From Lewinellaceae bacterium (GTDB lineage: Bacteria > Bacteroidota > Bacteroidia > Chitinophagales > Saprospiraceae), in the NCBI GenBank assembly GCA_016712415.1, contig JADJRC010000024.1, positions 1 to 64,000 on the forward strand: 64,000 bases of DNA, in the 5' to 3' direction. The notes under the pieces were generated by a model. The model saw only the letters and a list, made by a program, of their open reading frames with translations. It searched no databases and was not told the origin of the DNA. Position numbers and translations under genes: made by a program. Position 1 is the first letter of the stretch. Every line of letters begins with the position of its first letter. This document shows positions 43,606 to 53,053 of this stretch, piece after piece.

Positions 43606-44604
43606 ATGAGTATTCTCAATTTCCAGAAGCCCGATAAAATCCTGTTGCAGAAAGCAACTGATTTTGAAGGCACATTCGAGTTCAAACCCCTGGAGCCCGG
43701 TTTCGGACAAACAGTGGGTAACTCGCTTCGCCGTGTTCTCCTTTCATCCCTCGAAGGCTATGCCATCAGCGCCGTTCGTATCGGCGGTGTCGACCATGAG
43801 TTTGCAACCATCCGCGGGGTGGTCGAAGACGTGGTGGATATCGTGCTCAATATGAAACAGGTACGCCTGAAGCCTGCCGTTCCCGACGAGAAGAATACGC
43901 TGGAAAAAATCTACCTGACCATCAGCGGACGGGAAGAATTCCGCGCCGGTATGATCGAAGAGTTCAACAATGTGTTCAAGGTGATGAACCCGGAACTCCT
44001 GCTTTGCCGCATGGAGCCTTCTGTCAATCTTGAACTCGAACTGACGATCACCAAAGGCCGCGGCTACCAGCCCGCCGACGACGGCGCCCCCAAAGATGCC
44101 GCTATCGGTGTTATTCCGATCGATGCCATCTATACGCCGATCAAAAATGTGGCTTATAAAGTCGAAAACACCCGTGTTGGTCAACGTACCGACTACGAAA
44201 AACTGACCATCGACGTTAAAACGGACGGTACGATCCATCCGGAAGAGGCTATCCGCGAGGCCAGCCGCATCCTGATCCAGCACCTGATGCTGATCACCGA
44301 CGACAATATCACTTTCGATACGCCGGCCAGCCGCGAAGAGAATGTGGTGGATGAACACATCCTGCACATGCGCAAACTGTTGAAGACTTCTTTGGAAGAC
44401 CTCGACCTCAGCGTTCGCGCATACAACTGCCTCAAGGCCGCCAAGATCAACACCCTCGCCGAACTGGTGAAATACGATACGCATGAACTCCTCAAATTCC
44501 GCAACTTCGGCAAGAAATCGCTGGTTGAAATTGAGGAACTGCTCCAGGATAAAGGCCTGACGTTCGGCATGGACCTGGCCAAATACAAACTGGACGAAGA
44601 ATAA
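43606..44604 (+). CDS. rpoA: DNA-directed RNA polymerase alpha subunit
   Basis: 332 residues. N-terminal dimerisation domain with FGQTVGNSLRRVLLSSLEGYAI (key GNSLRRVLLSS) and GVVEDVVDIVLN. C-terminal DNA- and activator-binding domain with LDLSVRAYNCLKAAKINTLAELV and FGKKSLVEIEELL. Acts in the cytoplasm as the assembly platform of RNA polymerase. Separated from rplQ by a 225-bp spacer with short repeats. Confidence 0.98.
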   Translation: MSILNFQKPDKILLQKATDFEGTFEFKPLEPGFGQTVGNSLRRVLLSSLEGYAISAVRIGGVDHEFATIRGVVEDVVDIVLNMKQVRLKPAVPDEKNTLEKIYLTISGREEFRAGMIEEFNNVFKVMNPELLLCRMEPSVNLELELTITKGRGYQPADDGAPKDAAIGVIPIDAIYTPIKNVAYKVENTRVGQRTDYEKLTIDVKTDGTIHPEEAIREASRILIQHLMLITDDNITFDTPASREENVVDEHILHMRKLLKTSLEDLDLSVRAYNCLKAAKINTLAELVKYDTHELLKFRNFGKKSLVEIEELLQDKGLTFGMDLAKYKLDEE

Positions 44605-44829
44605 TTTTTTTAATGATGAATTATGAATGATAAATGATGAGTGCCTTGTGCGATTCAGCCATTTATATTCCATGCATGATTCGTTGTTGATCAAGCATCA
44701 TTTTCAAAAGCGTGGTAACCGTTGAGCAGTATTCAAGATGAAGAACCAATGATGAATAATTCATCATTCATCATTCATCATTCGAATATTTGCCCCGGTG
44801 CCGCCACCTAAACAACAGGTACCCGTAAC
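44605..44829. repeat. rpoA-rplQ spacer with ATTCATC microsatellite
   Basis: 225 bp without a gene. It holds TGATGAATTATGAATGATAAATGATG near 44614-44640 (key unit ATGATGA) and, at 44751-44784, GATGAATAATTCATC followed by three to four tandem ATTCATC heptamers. The two parts are complementary and could pair into a long A/T hairpin. AATATTTG at 44786-44793 is one mismatch from a -7 box and could serve rplQ. Confidence 0.55.
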
Positions 44830-45552
44830 ATGAGACACGGAGACAAAATTAACAACCTCGGACGCACTGCGTCGCACGGCCGCGCCCTTCTGGCGAACAT
44901 GGCGATCTCGCTGATCGAGCACAAACGCATCACCACCACACTGGCAAAAGCCAAAGCGCTTCGCCGTTATGTGGAGCCACTCGTGACGAAGTCGAAAGAC
45001 AACACGACCCACTCCCGCCGGGTTGTATTCAGTTACCTCCAAAACAAGGAGGCTGTCAACGAACTGTTCAGCACTGTTGCTGAAAAAATCGGCGACCGTC
45101 CGGGCGGATATGTGCGCGTCATTAAACTTGGATTTCGTCGCGGCGACGGCGCTGAAACAGCCATGATCGAATTCGTTGATTTCAACGATACCTACAAGCC
45201 CAATGCAGGCAAGGTTCGCCAGGCGAAAAAGACGCGTCGCGGTGGCCGGAAGTCGGCAGTAGCAGCACCGGTCGCAGTGGCCGAAGCACCTGCTGAAGAG
45301 ATGCCCGTTGTGGAAGAAACAGCAGTTGATGTAGTGGCTGACGAACCGACAGTGGAGACTGCAGCGGAACAGGTGGAGGAAACACTGGCGGCTATGGGAA
45401 TGCCCGTTGCTGAAGCGGTTGCTGAAGTAGTAGAAGCCGATGTTGTAGAAGAGACGGTGGCCGATGCTGCTGATGTAGTGGCAGACGAAACGCCTGAAAC
45501 ACCGGCCGACGAGGCTTCCGAAGAAGAGAAAAAGGACGACACGGAGGCTTGA
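44830..45552 (+). CDS. rplQ: 50S ribosomal protein L17 with long acidic C-terminal tail
   Basis: 240 residues; the usual protein is about 115-170. The core is ordinary: MRHGDKINNLGRTASHGRALLANMA, ITTTLAKAKALRRYVEPLVT and RRGDGAETAMIEFVDFN. After residue 125 a tail of about 115 residues consists almost only of Ala, Val, Glu, Asp, Pro and Thr (VEETAVDVVADEP-type repeats), ending EEEKKDDTEA. It is strongly acidic and presumably disordered. It is the last gene of the cluster, followed by a strong terminator. Confidence 0.97.
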   Translation: MRHGDKINNLGRTASHGRALLANMAISLIEHKRITTTLAKAKALRRYVEPLVTKSKDNTTHSRRVVFSYLQNKEAVNELFSTVAEKIGDRPGGYVRVIKLGFRRGDGAETAMIEFVDFNDTYKPNAGKVRQAKKTRRGGRKSAVAAPVAVAEAPAEEMPVVEETAVDVVADEPTVETAAEQVEETLAAMGMPVAEAVAEVVEADVVEETVADAADVVADETPETPADEASEEEKKDDTEA

Positions 45553-45577
45553 TTAGCCCCTTTGTTCCTGAAAATAT

Positions 45578-45613
45578 AAAAGGCGACGCCCGGTTTCGGG
45601 TGTCGCCTTTTTT
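45578..45613 (+). terminator. Intrinsic terminator of the ribosomal cluster
   Basis: AAAAGGCGAC-G-CCCG / CGGG-T-GTCGCCTTTTTT: a near-perfect 14-bp hairpin with loop GTTT, ending in six T, 26 bp after the rplQ stop. Confidence 0.9.
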
Positions 45614-45625
45614 GCGTTTAGACAT

Positions 45626-45679
45626 GAGCCATCCCAAATTTTGCAATTGATTTTGGAGAAGTCAAATATTTACAGATCT
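45626..45679. repeat. Partial copy of the 17-kb MITE end
   Basis: Starts GAGCCATCCCAAATTTTGCA and runs for 53 bp, matching the reverse complement of about 17047-17100 at 50 of 53 positions, then diverges. The other half of the element is absent because the channel gene begins at 45695. It sits just past the ribosomal terminator. Confidence 0.75.
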
Positions 45680-45694
45680 GTTACATATTTTCTC

Positions 45695-46527
45695 CTACCG
45701 GTGAATCCTGTTCACCAAATGCTCCACCACATAGCGCTTCATATTGGTCTGAAAATCTTCGGCGCGCGTTTCCAGTCTCTTCACCATGATACTGACGATG
45801 ATACCGAGAACAATAGCCAGTATGGTGGTAAAAAACGCCGTTCCCATCGAATCGATCAAAGCCTGGATGTCAGTTGAGGTAACCGACGGGATCGGAGGCG
45901 TTGCAGCGGCAGTAGTCGTGGTCGCAGTGCCTGGCTGAATAGTGGCCACTGCCACCGGTTGTGCTTGCCCCATGCTCAGGATAGCGGCTGCCATACCGAG
46001 GACGGTACCCAGAAATCCCAGTGCCGGAATCAGGGTCTGACAGGTACTGATCAGCCAGAATTCCTTTTCAAAGGTTTTGCGCTGCATCTCGCTGATTGTT
46101 TCCACCATGGCAAGGGTTTCTCCGGTAGAACTCTCGGCGCGAAATTTTGTCGTGGCCTGCTTGATCAGGTCGGTCAGCATACGCGGACCGGTGCGGCGCT
46201 CGGTTTCAATGACCTCCAGTTTGATGCGGTTTACATCCTCGGGTAAAGCACATATTGTTCGGTTTCCGGCAACAGTTTCGCCATGTAGGCGCTTTCTTCC
46301 GATTGGATGCGTTGGTGCAAGGCTTGCACGCCGAAAACACAAATGAAGAATGCGGCGAATGTGGCCGCCTGAATTAAGCCGGAAGGCAGTTTTCCGCCCA
46401 TGGCGAAAAAGAAGGTTTCCAGGGACGACCCCGGCGCCGTGTTGTAATAGCCAAAGGCAGCGACAGCAGTGATCAAACAGGCGATGCCGGTACCGGCGAT
46501 GATTTGCAGATTTTTATTGGAAAACAT
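45695..46527 (-). CDS. MotA/TolQ/ExbB-like proton channel protein (frame broken)
   Basis: Reassembled length about 277 residues. Two membrane helices lie near the N-terminus (about 10-30 and 45-70), followed by a cytoplasmic helical stretch and the family signature LIPALGFLGTVLGMAAAIL, then STDIQALIDSMGTAFFTTILAIVLGIIVSIMV (key GTAFFTTILAIV). Such subunits form five-fold proton channels driving a periplasmic partner. The frame breaks near 46241-46247; one added base joins EQYVLYP to EDVNRIKLEV. Its probable partner is the gene just upstream. No OmpA-type stator domain is encoded in this operon. Confidence 0.8.
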
Positions 46528-46576
46528 GATTGTAGTTTTTTTTGTGTGAATGACGAAATGAAGAATGACGAACCCT

Positions 46577-47433
46577 TTATCCCCATTTTCCCGATCTGCC
46601 GCCCGAAGGTTTTCTCACGGGTTGCGGCGCCGGCTGACTTGCCGGCTGGGGATCGGTCGATGCCGGGTTGTTTTCGGGCTTGACGGCCGCAGGTAGTCTG
46701 GACTGGTATTCCAGGTTGGCGGCGTTGATCCTGAAATAGCCCGCAGGTACCCAATCGCTTCCGGAGACCGTGAAGTTGCCGAAGGAATAGGTCTGCGTTT
46801 TTTGTCCGGGCGGGATCATTTTTCCATACAGGCTGAACGGTTTTGAGCCGCCGCCGCGTTGTCCCTTTTTTACCCGGACCAGTACTTCATACATGCCTGG
46901 CTGTATTTCGTTCTGGTAGAAATAGGTCAGGTTCTTTTCGTACTGGAATTCGTTGTTCTGGTACTTGCTGGCGCGGGTGGGTTTCCAGCTGCGGTTGCCC
47001 TGGCGCAGCATGAACTCCACGGATGCCTTGGCCTGGTCCGTCTGTTGCAGCAGGATCACCACCGCTCCCTTGGTTTGTTTGAGGAGGTCGACGGCAACCG
47101 GATCCTGTGGCGGTGAGGGCGGCACCGGTTTTGTGGCTGGCTGTCCGGGTTTTGTGGTTTGCTTTGTACCACCGGGTCGTTGTTTTGTGGCGTTGCCGGC
47201 TGCGGCTTGCGCCACCAGGCGCCAGGCTCGACAGGTCTTGGTCTGGCGACGGCCTGCTTTTTTTCGGCCTCTTTCTTTTGCTCCAGTCCGCCCTTCCCGG
47301 GCGGGGCGACGGGCACCGGCGGCACACCGGACAGGCGCGTATGCAGGAAGTTCAGAATGATGAACACCCCCAGCGCACCGGTCAGGATGTCGAGTGCCGA
47401 CACAAAGAGCGGGTTGAATGCTTTATTCGTCAT
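46577..47433 (-). CDS. Single-pass membrane protein, putative partner of the MotA/ExbB-like channel (frame broken)
   Basis: Reassembled length about 285 residues. A short cytoplasmic start is followed by one membrane helix (FVSALDILTGALGVFIILNFL, given by its ends FVSALDILTG and FIILNFL), a topology like ExbD/MotB. A Pro/Gln/Lys-rich linker and a C-terminal beta-rich region (GAVVILLQQTDQAKASVEFML, YEVLVRVKKG) follow. It ends with a Pro-rich tail. The frame is lost somewhere in the low-complexity linker (47056-47215), so the exact junction is uncertain. It overlaps the zinc-ribbon gene by 11 bp and precedes the channel gene by 49 bp. Confidence 0.65.
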
Positions 47434-47701
47434 GGCTTGCGATGTTTGAAGGTTGGCGGGTTTTAGGGTGTGTATTGGTGGATTTTGACAATTTGTGATG
47501 GGGTGAGGCCTGTATTTTAGCGTTGCAGTGTTCGCAGCGTTCGGCCTCGGCAGCATTCGGGTGGTGGCAGTTCCAGCAGGAAACGGTTGTTTGAAGTTTG
47601 GCTGCCTTCGGTTTCGGGCTTTCCGGAAGTTTATAGTTGCAGTGGCCGCATCGCGCCACACTGGTTGGTGGCGTTGCGTGGCCGCAATTCGGACAGTTCA
47701 T
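47423..47701 (-). CDS. Double zinc-ribbon protein
   Basis: 92 residues with two treble-clef-like zinc ribbons: CPNC...CGHC at residues 3-21 and CWNC...CEHC at about 42-59. Each holds four cysteines. The C-terminal 30 residues are basic and without structure. It is the first gene of the channel operon and overlaps the next by 11 bp, so the three proteins may work together. Zinc ribbons of this kind are common in small membrane-associated adaptors; the specific job is unknown. Confidence 0.7.
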   Translation of the reverse strand: MNCPNCGHATPPTSVARCGHCNYKLPESPKPKAAKLQTTVSCWNCHHPNAAEAERCEHCNAKIQASPHHKLSKSTNTHPKTRQPSNIASHDE

Positions 47702-47761
47702 GACAGGTTTGTTTTTGTGTGAGCGGACAGGTTGTCTTTTGACAAGATTTGCGTGATCGAC

Positions 47762-48110
47762 AGGGGTTTTCTGGATGACTGGATTAACAGGATCGACGGG
47801 ATTTGACAGGGTCGACAGGATCGAAAGGATTGGCAGAATTGACAGGATCGACGGGATTTGACAGGGTCGACAGGATCGAAAGGATTGGCAGAATTGACAG
47901 GATGACAGGATTTGACAGGATTAACAGGATCGACGGGATTTGACAGGATTAATAGGATCGACGGGATTTGACAGGATTAATAGGATCGACGGGATTTGAC
48001 AGGATTAACAGGATTAACAGGATCGACGGGATTTGACAGGATTAACAGGATTAACAGGATCGACGGGATTTGACAGGATTAACAGGATTAACAGGATCGA
48101 CGGGATATTA
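47762..48110. repeat. Tandem array of GGATTAACA/GGATCGACG/GGATTTGACA units
   Basis: About 350 bp built from 9-10-bp modules combined into higher-order repeats of about 27-37 bp, six or more copies, some nearly identical. The array ends in an inverted copy (GATCCTGTCGATCC at about 48129-48142) that can pair with the last forward units around an AT-rich loop. The module ACAGGATTT is also the core of the array at 1-216. No open reading frame is supported. It fills the gap between the zinc-ribbon gene and the beta-barrel gene. Confidence 0.9.
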
Positions 48111-48177
48111 TGAATATTATTTATGATGTTGATCCTGTCGATCCTGCAAATCTGTCAAAAAACGACCTGTTGATGCC

Positions 48178-48903
48178 TTATTGGCCGATATAGTGCATGT
48201 ATGACACCCCGATGAGGAAGTTGCGGTTTTTCAATCCGTCGACGTTCAGGTTCTTCAGTCCGTGGGTATAGCGCAGGTCGAGGCCGATCTCTCCGTTTTC
48301 CAGCAGGAAGATCAATCCGGCGCCGGCGTTGAGGCTCAGGTCGAAGCTCTTGTAGTTGTCGTAGCGACCCGACCCCATTTCGATCTGGTATTCCGAGCGA
48401 TCCGTCTGGTTGTCGACGGCGCCGTCGGTTGCCGGAAACTCTACGGTGGTCTCTTCCCTGCCTTTGCCGTTGAGGCCGAAGGAAAGGGCGGGCCCGAGTG
48501 CGACATAGGCGCCGATGTTGCCGCCGCCGAAGTTTTTCTCCACCATCAGCGGGATGTCGATATAGTTGAGCGTTTCTTTTTTGCGGTAATCGACCACCTT
48601 GTAATCAGCGGGGTAGCCGAAGTCGGGGCCGTCCCAGTAAATGCTGCTTTCACTGCTGAGGTTGGCGCCGCGTTGGGTGAAGGCGATTTCAGGCTGCAGG
48701 GTAAAGCGATTGCCGAGGTTGATCTCTACGAAGGCGGCCAGACTGGCGCCGGGGCGCAATGCCGCATCGTATATATCGTTGTATTCCTTCGTCAGTTTAT
48801 AAGTGGAAAGACTGACGCCCGGACGGATACCGATGCCACTCAACTGAGCGTTCAGCAGGTTGGCGAGGAGGAGGCAAAGCGGAAGCAAAAACAATTTTTT
48901 CAT
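48178..48903 (-). CDS. Outer-membrane beta-barrel protein (PorT-like family)
   Basis: 241 residues with signal peptide MKKLFLLPLCLLLANLLNAQ. GIRPGVSLSTYKL, RFTLQPEIAFTQRGANL and the strand LNYIDIPLMVEKNFG are typical of Bacteroidota outer-membrane barrels of the PorT/OmpW-like type (about eight strands). It ends FLIGVSYMHYIGQ. It probably sits in the outer membrane, role unknown. The 3' end faces the tandem-repeat array. Confidence 0.8.
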   Translation of the reverse strand: MKKLFLLPLCLLLANLLNAQLSGIGIRPGVSLSTYKLTKEYNDIYDAALRPGASLAAFVEINLGNRFTLQPEIAFTQRGANLSSESSIYWDGPDFGYPADYKVVDYRKKETLNYIDIPLMVEKNFGGGNIGAYVALGPALSFGLNGKGREETTVEFPATDGAVDNQTDRSEYQIEMGSGRYDNYKSFDLSLNAGAGLIFLLENGEIGLDLRYTHGLKNLNVDGLKNRNFLIGVSYMHYIGQ

Positions 48904-49192
48904 GACTTTAAATTTTGTGCGTGATGATTTTCGATTGATTTGTGCTTCTTTGTGTAGTCGCTCGCCGATAAGTAACCAAGGGCTTTGTTTTTTAGGAAAA
49001 TGCTAACAAAAACATCCTTTAATGGGTGTCAAACGTTAAGAAACCCTTACCAAACTGGCAAATCATACTTCTCCTGTCCGTTCAATTCTTCAATGGTCCA
49101 GGTGATACCTTTCCCAAAATCACGGGCAGACTTGCCGTTTTTTCAACATTATCCCCTTCGGACTGGTTACCTTTTTACTTTTACCTGCACTA

Positions 49193-49762
49193 ATGAGCAT
49201 AAACACCAACTGGACCGACGAAACATTGCTGGCGGCCATTATTGGCGGCGGGCAGGCGCGTGAAAACGCCCTCCGCCACCTGTACCTGCTGCCGGGCCTG
49301 CGCGAGACGGTCCATCGTTTTGTGCTGGACAATGGCGGCAACCGCAGCGATGCCCAGGATATGTTTCAGGAGGCGCTGGTGCTGTTCGACCGCAACCTGC
49401 GGGAAGGACGATTTGAGGGTAAAAGTGCCTTGAAGACCTATTTTGTGGCCATCGCCAAATGGCGCTGGGTGACCATACGGCGACAACAGGGGCGTTTTCA
49501 GGAGCTTTCTCCGGCGCAGTACGACGGTGAAGTGGAAAGCCCCGAAGCCGAAACGCTCCGCGTCGAGCACCGCGAACTATTGGCAAATGCGATGGGGCAG
49601 ATTGGCGATCGCTGCCGGGAATTGCTCCGGTTGTACCAGTTGGAATACGCCATGGAAGAAATTGCGCAGCAAATGGGCTATTCCGGCGCCGATGTGGCCA
49701 AAAAAGAGGCATACCGCTGCCGGATGAAACTCCGGGAGTACCTGGAAAAACACCCGTTATAA
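49193..49762 (+). CDS. RNA polymerase sigma-70 family (ECF) sigma factor
   Basis: 189 residues. Region 2 has GGNRSDAQDMFQEALVLFDRNLREG and KSALKTYFVAIAKWRW. Region 4 has GDRCRELLRLYQLEYAMEEIAQQMGYSGADVAKKEAYRCRMKL (key MEEIAQQMGY). It is followed after 65 bp by an anti-sigma-like membrane protein gene, forming a second sigma module in the window. The trigger is unknown. Confidence 0.9.
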   Translation: MSINTNWTDETLLAAIIGGGQARENALRHLYLLPGLRETVHRFVLDNGGNRSDAQDMFQEALVLFDRNLREGRFEGKSALKTYFVAIAKWRWVTIRRQQGRFQELSPAQYDGEVESPEAETLRVEHRELLANAMGQIGDRCRELLRLYQLEYAMEEIAQQMGYSGADVAKKEAYRCRMKLREYLEKHPL

Positions 49763-49827
49763 AAACCAAGTCAGTTTAACCGCACCAACTTCAACCCGCA
49801 ACCCGTAAACCCGCAACCTCCTTTAAC

Positions 49828-50776
49828 ATGATCCGCGACGAACACCTTTTCGACAAGATTGAGGCCTACCTTCGGGGGAAAATGCCCCCTTCGGACGCCG
49901 CTGCTTTCGAGGCGGACATGGCTGCCAATCCCGAACTGGCGGCAGAGGTGCAGCAGCACCGCATCGAACGGCAGGGCCAGGAATGGCTCGTCGAGCGCGA
50001 CCTGTTGTCCAAAATGAACACCTGGGAGCGCGACCTGGCGCCGCAGGCTCCTATGCGGGTGACCTTTGTACGCCGCTGGTGGGCAGTTGGCGTTGCGGCA
50101 ACACTGATATTGGGCGTATTCGGCTGGTGGCTCCTGCAGCCGCAGACGGATATTGGCGGTCCGCCGCCGATCGCCAATGCGCCCCAACCGGCCCCGCAGG
50201 TTAAATCGCCATCTAAAAAAACGCCTCGCCCGGCCCAACGCCCGCCGGGTTCCGGTACGGGAACAGACAGCCGCGATTTAACGGAGACAGCCACACCCCA
50301 ACCCGCCAGGCCGACACCCGACAACCAGCAGCCCGCAGTTGATTTCGAGGCCCTCGCCGATACCTACTACCGCGAAGCGGATTTTATGCAACAGCAGTCC
50401 GGCAGCCCGGCAGACCCTTCCGGTTACGGGGAAGCCCTGGACAGTTACAAATCCGGCAAATATTCCGATGTGGAAAAACTGCTCAGCCGTTCTAAGAAAA
50501 ACGACCTGAACGTGCTGAAAAACAAAGAGTTGCTGGCACATTCCCTCTACCAGCGCGGGCGCTATGCGGAAGCAACATCGTACTTCCGTCAATTGGCCGG
50601 CGCGAAAGACAAGGTCCTCGCCGAACGCGCCGAATGGGCCCTGGCATTGACCCTGCTGCACCGCATGCCTGCTGAAAAAAACGGCGTTGAGCAGCATCCT
50701 GAACAGGATTGGGTCGAAACAGGGACATGCCTTTTACGACAAAGCCGTCGAACTGAAAAAGCGCTTGCAGTTGTAA
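49828..50776 (+). CDS. Anti-sigma-like membrane protein with TPR-like C-terminus (frame broken)
   Basis: Reassembled length about 315 residues. The N-terminal helix bundle has IEAYLRGKMPPSDAAAFEADMAANPEL (key YLRGKMPPSDAAAFE). One membrane helix lies at about 88-105, followed by a Pro/Thr-rich linker and C-terminal tetratricopeptide-like repeats (LLAHSLYQRGRYAEATSYFRQLAG, given by ends LAHSLYQRGRYAEA). The frame shifts at an A7 run (50675-50681). Deleting one base gives TALSSILNRI and ends GHAFYDKAVELKKRLQL. Probably the partner of the preceding sigma factor. Confidence 0.75.
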
Positions 50777-50858
50777 TCCCGGAAATTCTGGTAAAAATTC
50801 ACCCAAAGTGTTTTGCAGAATCCCAGGACGTGTATCTTTGCACCCGCTTCAAGTAAAA

Positions 50859-50932
<74 letters not shown>

Positions 50933-50944
50933 CGTTGATTATCA

Positions 50945-50975
50945 GGGCGTTACGCAATTTTGCGTAACGCCCTTT
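50945..50975 (+). terminator. Intrinsic terminator after tRNA-Ala
   Basis: Perfect inverted repeat GGGCGTTACGCAA / TTGCGTAACGCCC (at least 12 bp) with a minimal loop, followed by TTT, 12 bp past the tRNA end. Confidence 0.85.
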
Positions 50976-50987
50976 GCGTACCTGCAA

Positions 50988-51860
<873 letters not shown>

Positions 51861-51888
51861 GAAGTCAATCCGCGCCCGATTCACTTCA

Positions 51889-51927
51889 CGTAGCGTTGTC
51901 TGGTGAATCTGCGGACAATGAGCTACG
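51889..51927. other. Interrupted hairpin downstream of the M48-like gene
   Basis: CGTAGC-G-TTGTC pairs with GACAA-TGA-GCTACG around a 13-nt loop. It lies 19 bp beyond the stop codon of the M48-like gene and could be a terminator without a U-tract or a REP-type element. It is the last normal sequence before the homopolymer block. Confidence 0.4.
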
Positions 51928-51945
51928 CCGCGAGGAAAGGAACCT

Positions 51946-52998
51946 TCACCCGCCCGATCTGACCCTTTTCCCGTTCCGGTATTCCACCACATCTGCTTTT
52001 TTGAAGCCCAGTTCCCTTGCGGCGGCCTGTTTTTTCCGCGCGTCTTCCGCATCGGTAATGCCGCCGAGCAGGATGCGCAGGTAAGGGCGCCCGTCGAGGG
52101 ATATCTCGTCGGTATACACCGTACCGAGTGTTTCGAGCGGGGCTATTTGCTCCTGCCGGAACCCGGATACCGGCAACACGTCTGCCATGATGAAAACATA
52201 ATTGCCTTTTCCCGGCACAGATTGCGGTGTGAGCGGGATTGAGATCGCGGGTGTATTCTGTACGGCAGTGTCGCGTGAGATAGCCGGAACCGCCTCCTGC
52301 TCGCCCGGGCTGACGGCTGCCACTATACCCGGTATCATGGTTTGCAGGTCTTTTTTGCGTTCGGAGCAAGGGCCGGAATCGCCTTGTTTTGCCACTTTCA
52401 GTTGATCCCAAAACCGGAGGCTTTCCTGAACATCGTAGCCCGCCGCGCGCATAAAGACCAGGGCAAGCCGGTCGGCCTCTGCCTCGTCGGCATCCCGATA
52501 ATTTTGCGCCGGCGCAGTGTTGAAATTTTCCAGGCAGGCCCACGCGCGGGCGCCACCGGGCGCACCGGCGGGTGCGTTGCGCTCGCGGCGCCTGGGCCGG
52601 TGCCCGGAAAGTACATGCCCGATGGCGTGCCCTACGAGGTAGGCGAGTTGGTCGTCGGTAGCAGTCCTATCAGCAAGGCCGGAATACACGCCGACCTTGC
52701 CGGATGGCAGGGCATAAATGGCGGTTTCATTGGCGTCGATCAACTGGTAATCCCAATCGATGGCGATGAATTTCCCGGATAAACCCTGGTCCCGGTAATA
52801 CCGCCCGGCGTTGGCGATGACCCGGGTGGCAACGGTTTCCAGCCGCCTGGCAGACGAGGGGTTTGTCCCTGTGTTTTTTGATATTTCGGTATGGTCGGTT
52901 GGCGCTGCGGCGTAGGCCTTGTTGTCCTGGGCTTTTAATGTGGCGCCGAGGCAAAGCGCTGCCCCGACGACCACTGAGCGGATCAGTGCGTTTTTCAT
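51946..52998 (-). CDS. M48-type metallopeptidase homologue lacking the catalytic Glu, with SPOR-like C-terminus
   Basis: About 350 residues from the ATG opening a signal peptide (MKNALIRSVVVGAALCLG to KAQ). The M48 region has LPSGKVGVYSGL and then LVGHAIGHVLSGH, where family members have HExxH: Glu is replaced by Ala (codon GCC). The downstream EAEADRLALVFMRAAGYD zinc-ligand helix is kept. The last 75 residues (TLGTVYTDEISLDGRPYLRILLGG, ends KKADVVEYRNGKRV) look like a SPOR/peptidoglycan-binding fold. Probably a periplasmic zinc-binding but proteolytically dead protein. Confidence 0.75.
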   Translation of the reverse strand: MKNALIRSVVVGAALCLGATLKAQDNKAYAAAPTDHTEISKNTGTNPSSARRLETVATRVIANAGRYYRDQGLSGKFIAIDWDYQLIDANETAIYALPSGKVGVYSGLADRTATDDQLAYLVGHAIGHVLSGHRPRRRERNAPAGAPGGARAWACLENFNTAPAQNYRDADEAEADRLALVFMRAAGYDVQESLRFWDQLKVAKQGDSGPCSERKKDLQTMIPGIVAAVSPGEQEAVPAISRDTAVQNTPAISIPLTPQSVPGKGNYVFIMADVLPVSGFRQEQIAPLETLGTVYTDEISLDGRPYLRILLGGITDAEDARKKQAAARELGFKKADVVEYRNGKRVRSGG

Positions 52999-53053
52999 GG
53001 TGTGGAGTGGTTGGTTGTGGAACATTTGTTGGTTGGTTCAGCGAGGGGGATTT

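Noticed and set aside
46577..47701. Complete Zorya-type defence system
   Set aside because: Only a MotA-like protein and a non-canonical partner are present; no ZorC, ZorD or ZorE helicase/nuclease genes and no OmpA domain in the partner.
47762..48110. CRISPR array or coding repeat
   Set aside because: No unique spacers; higher-order units share the same 9-bp modules; all frames are interrupted.
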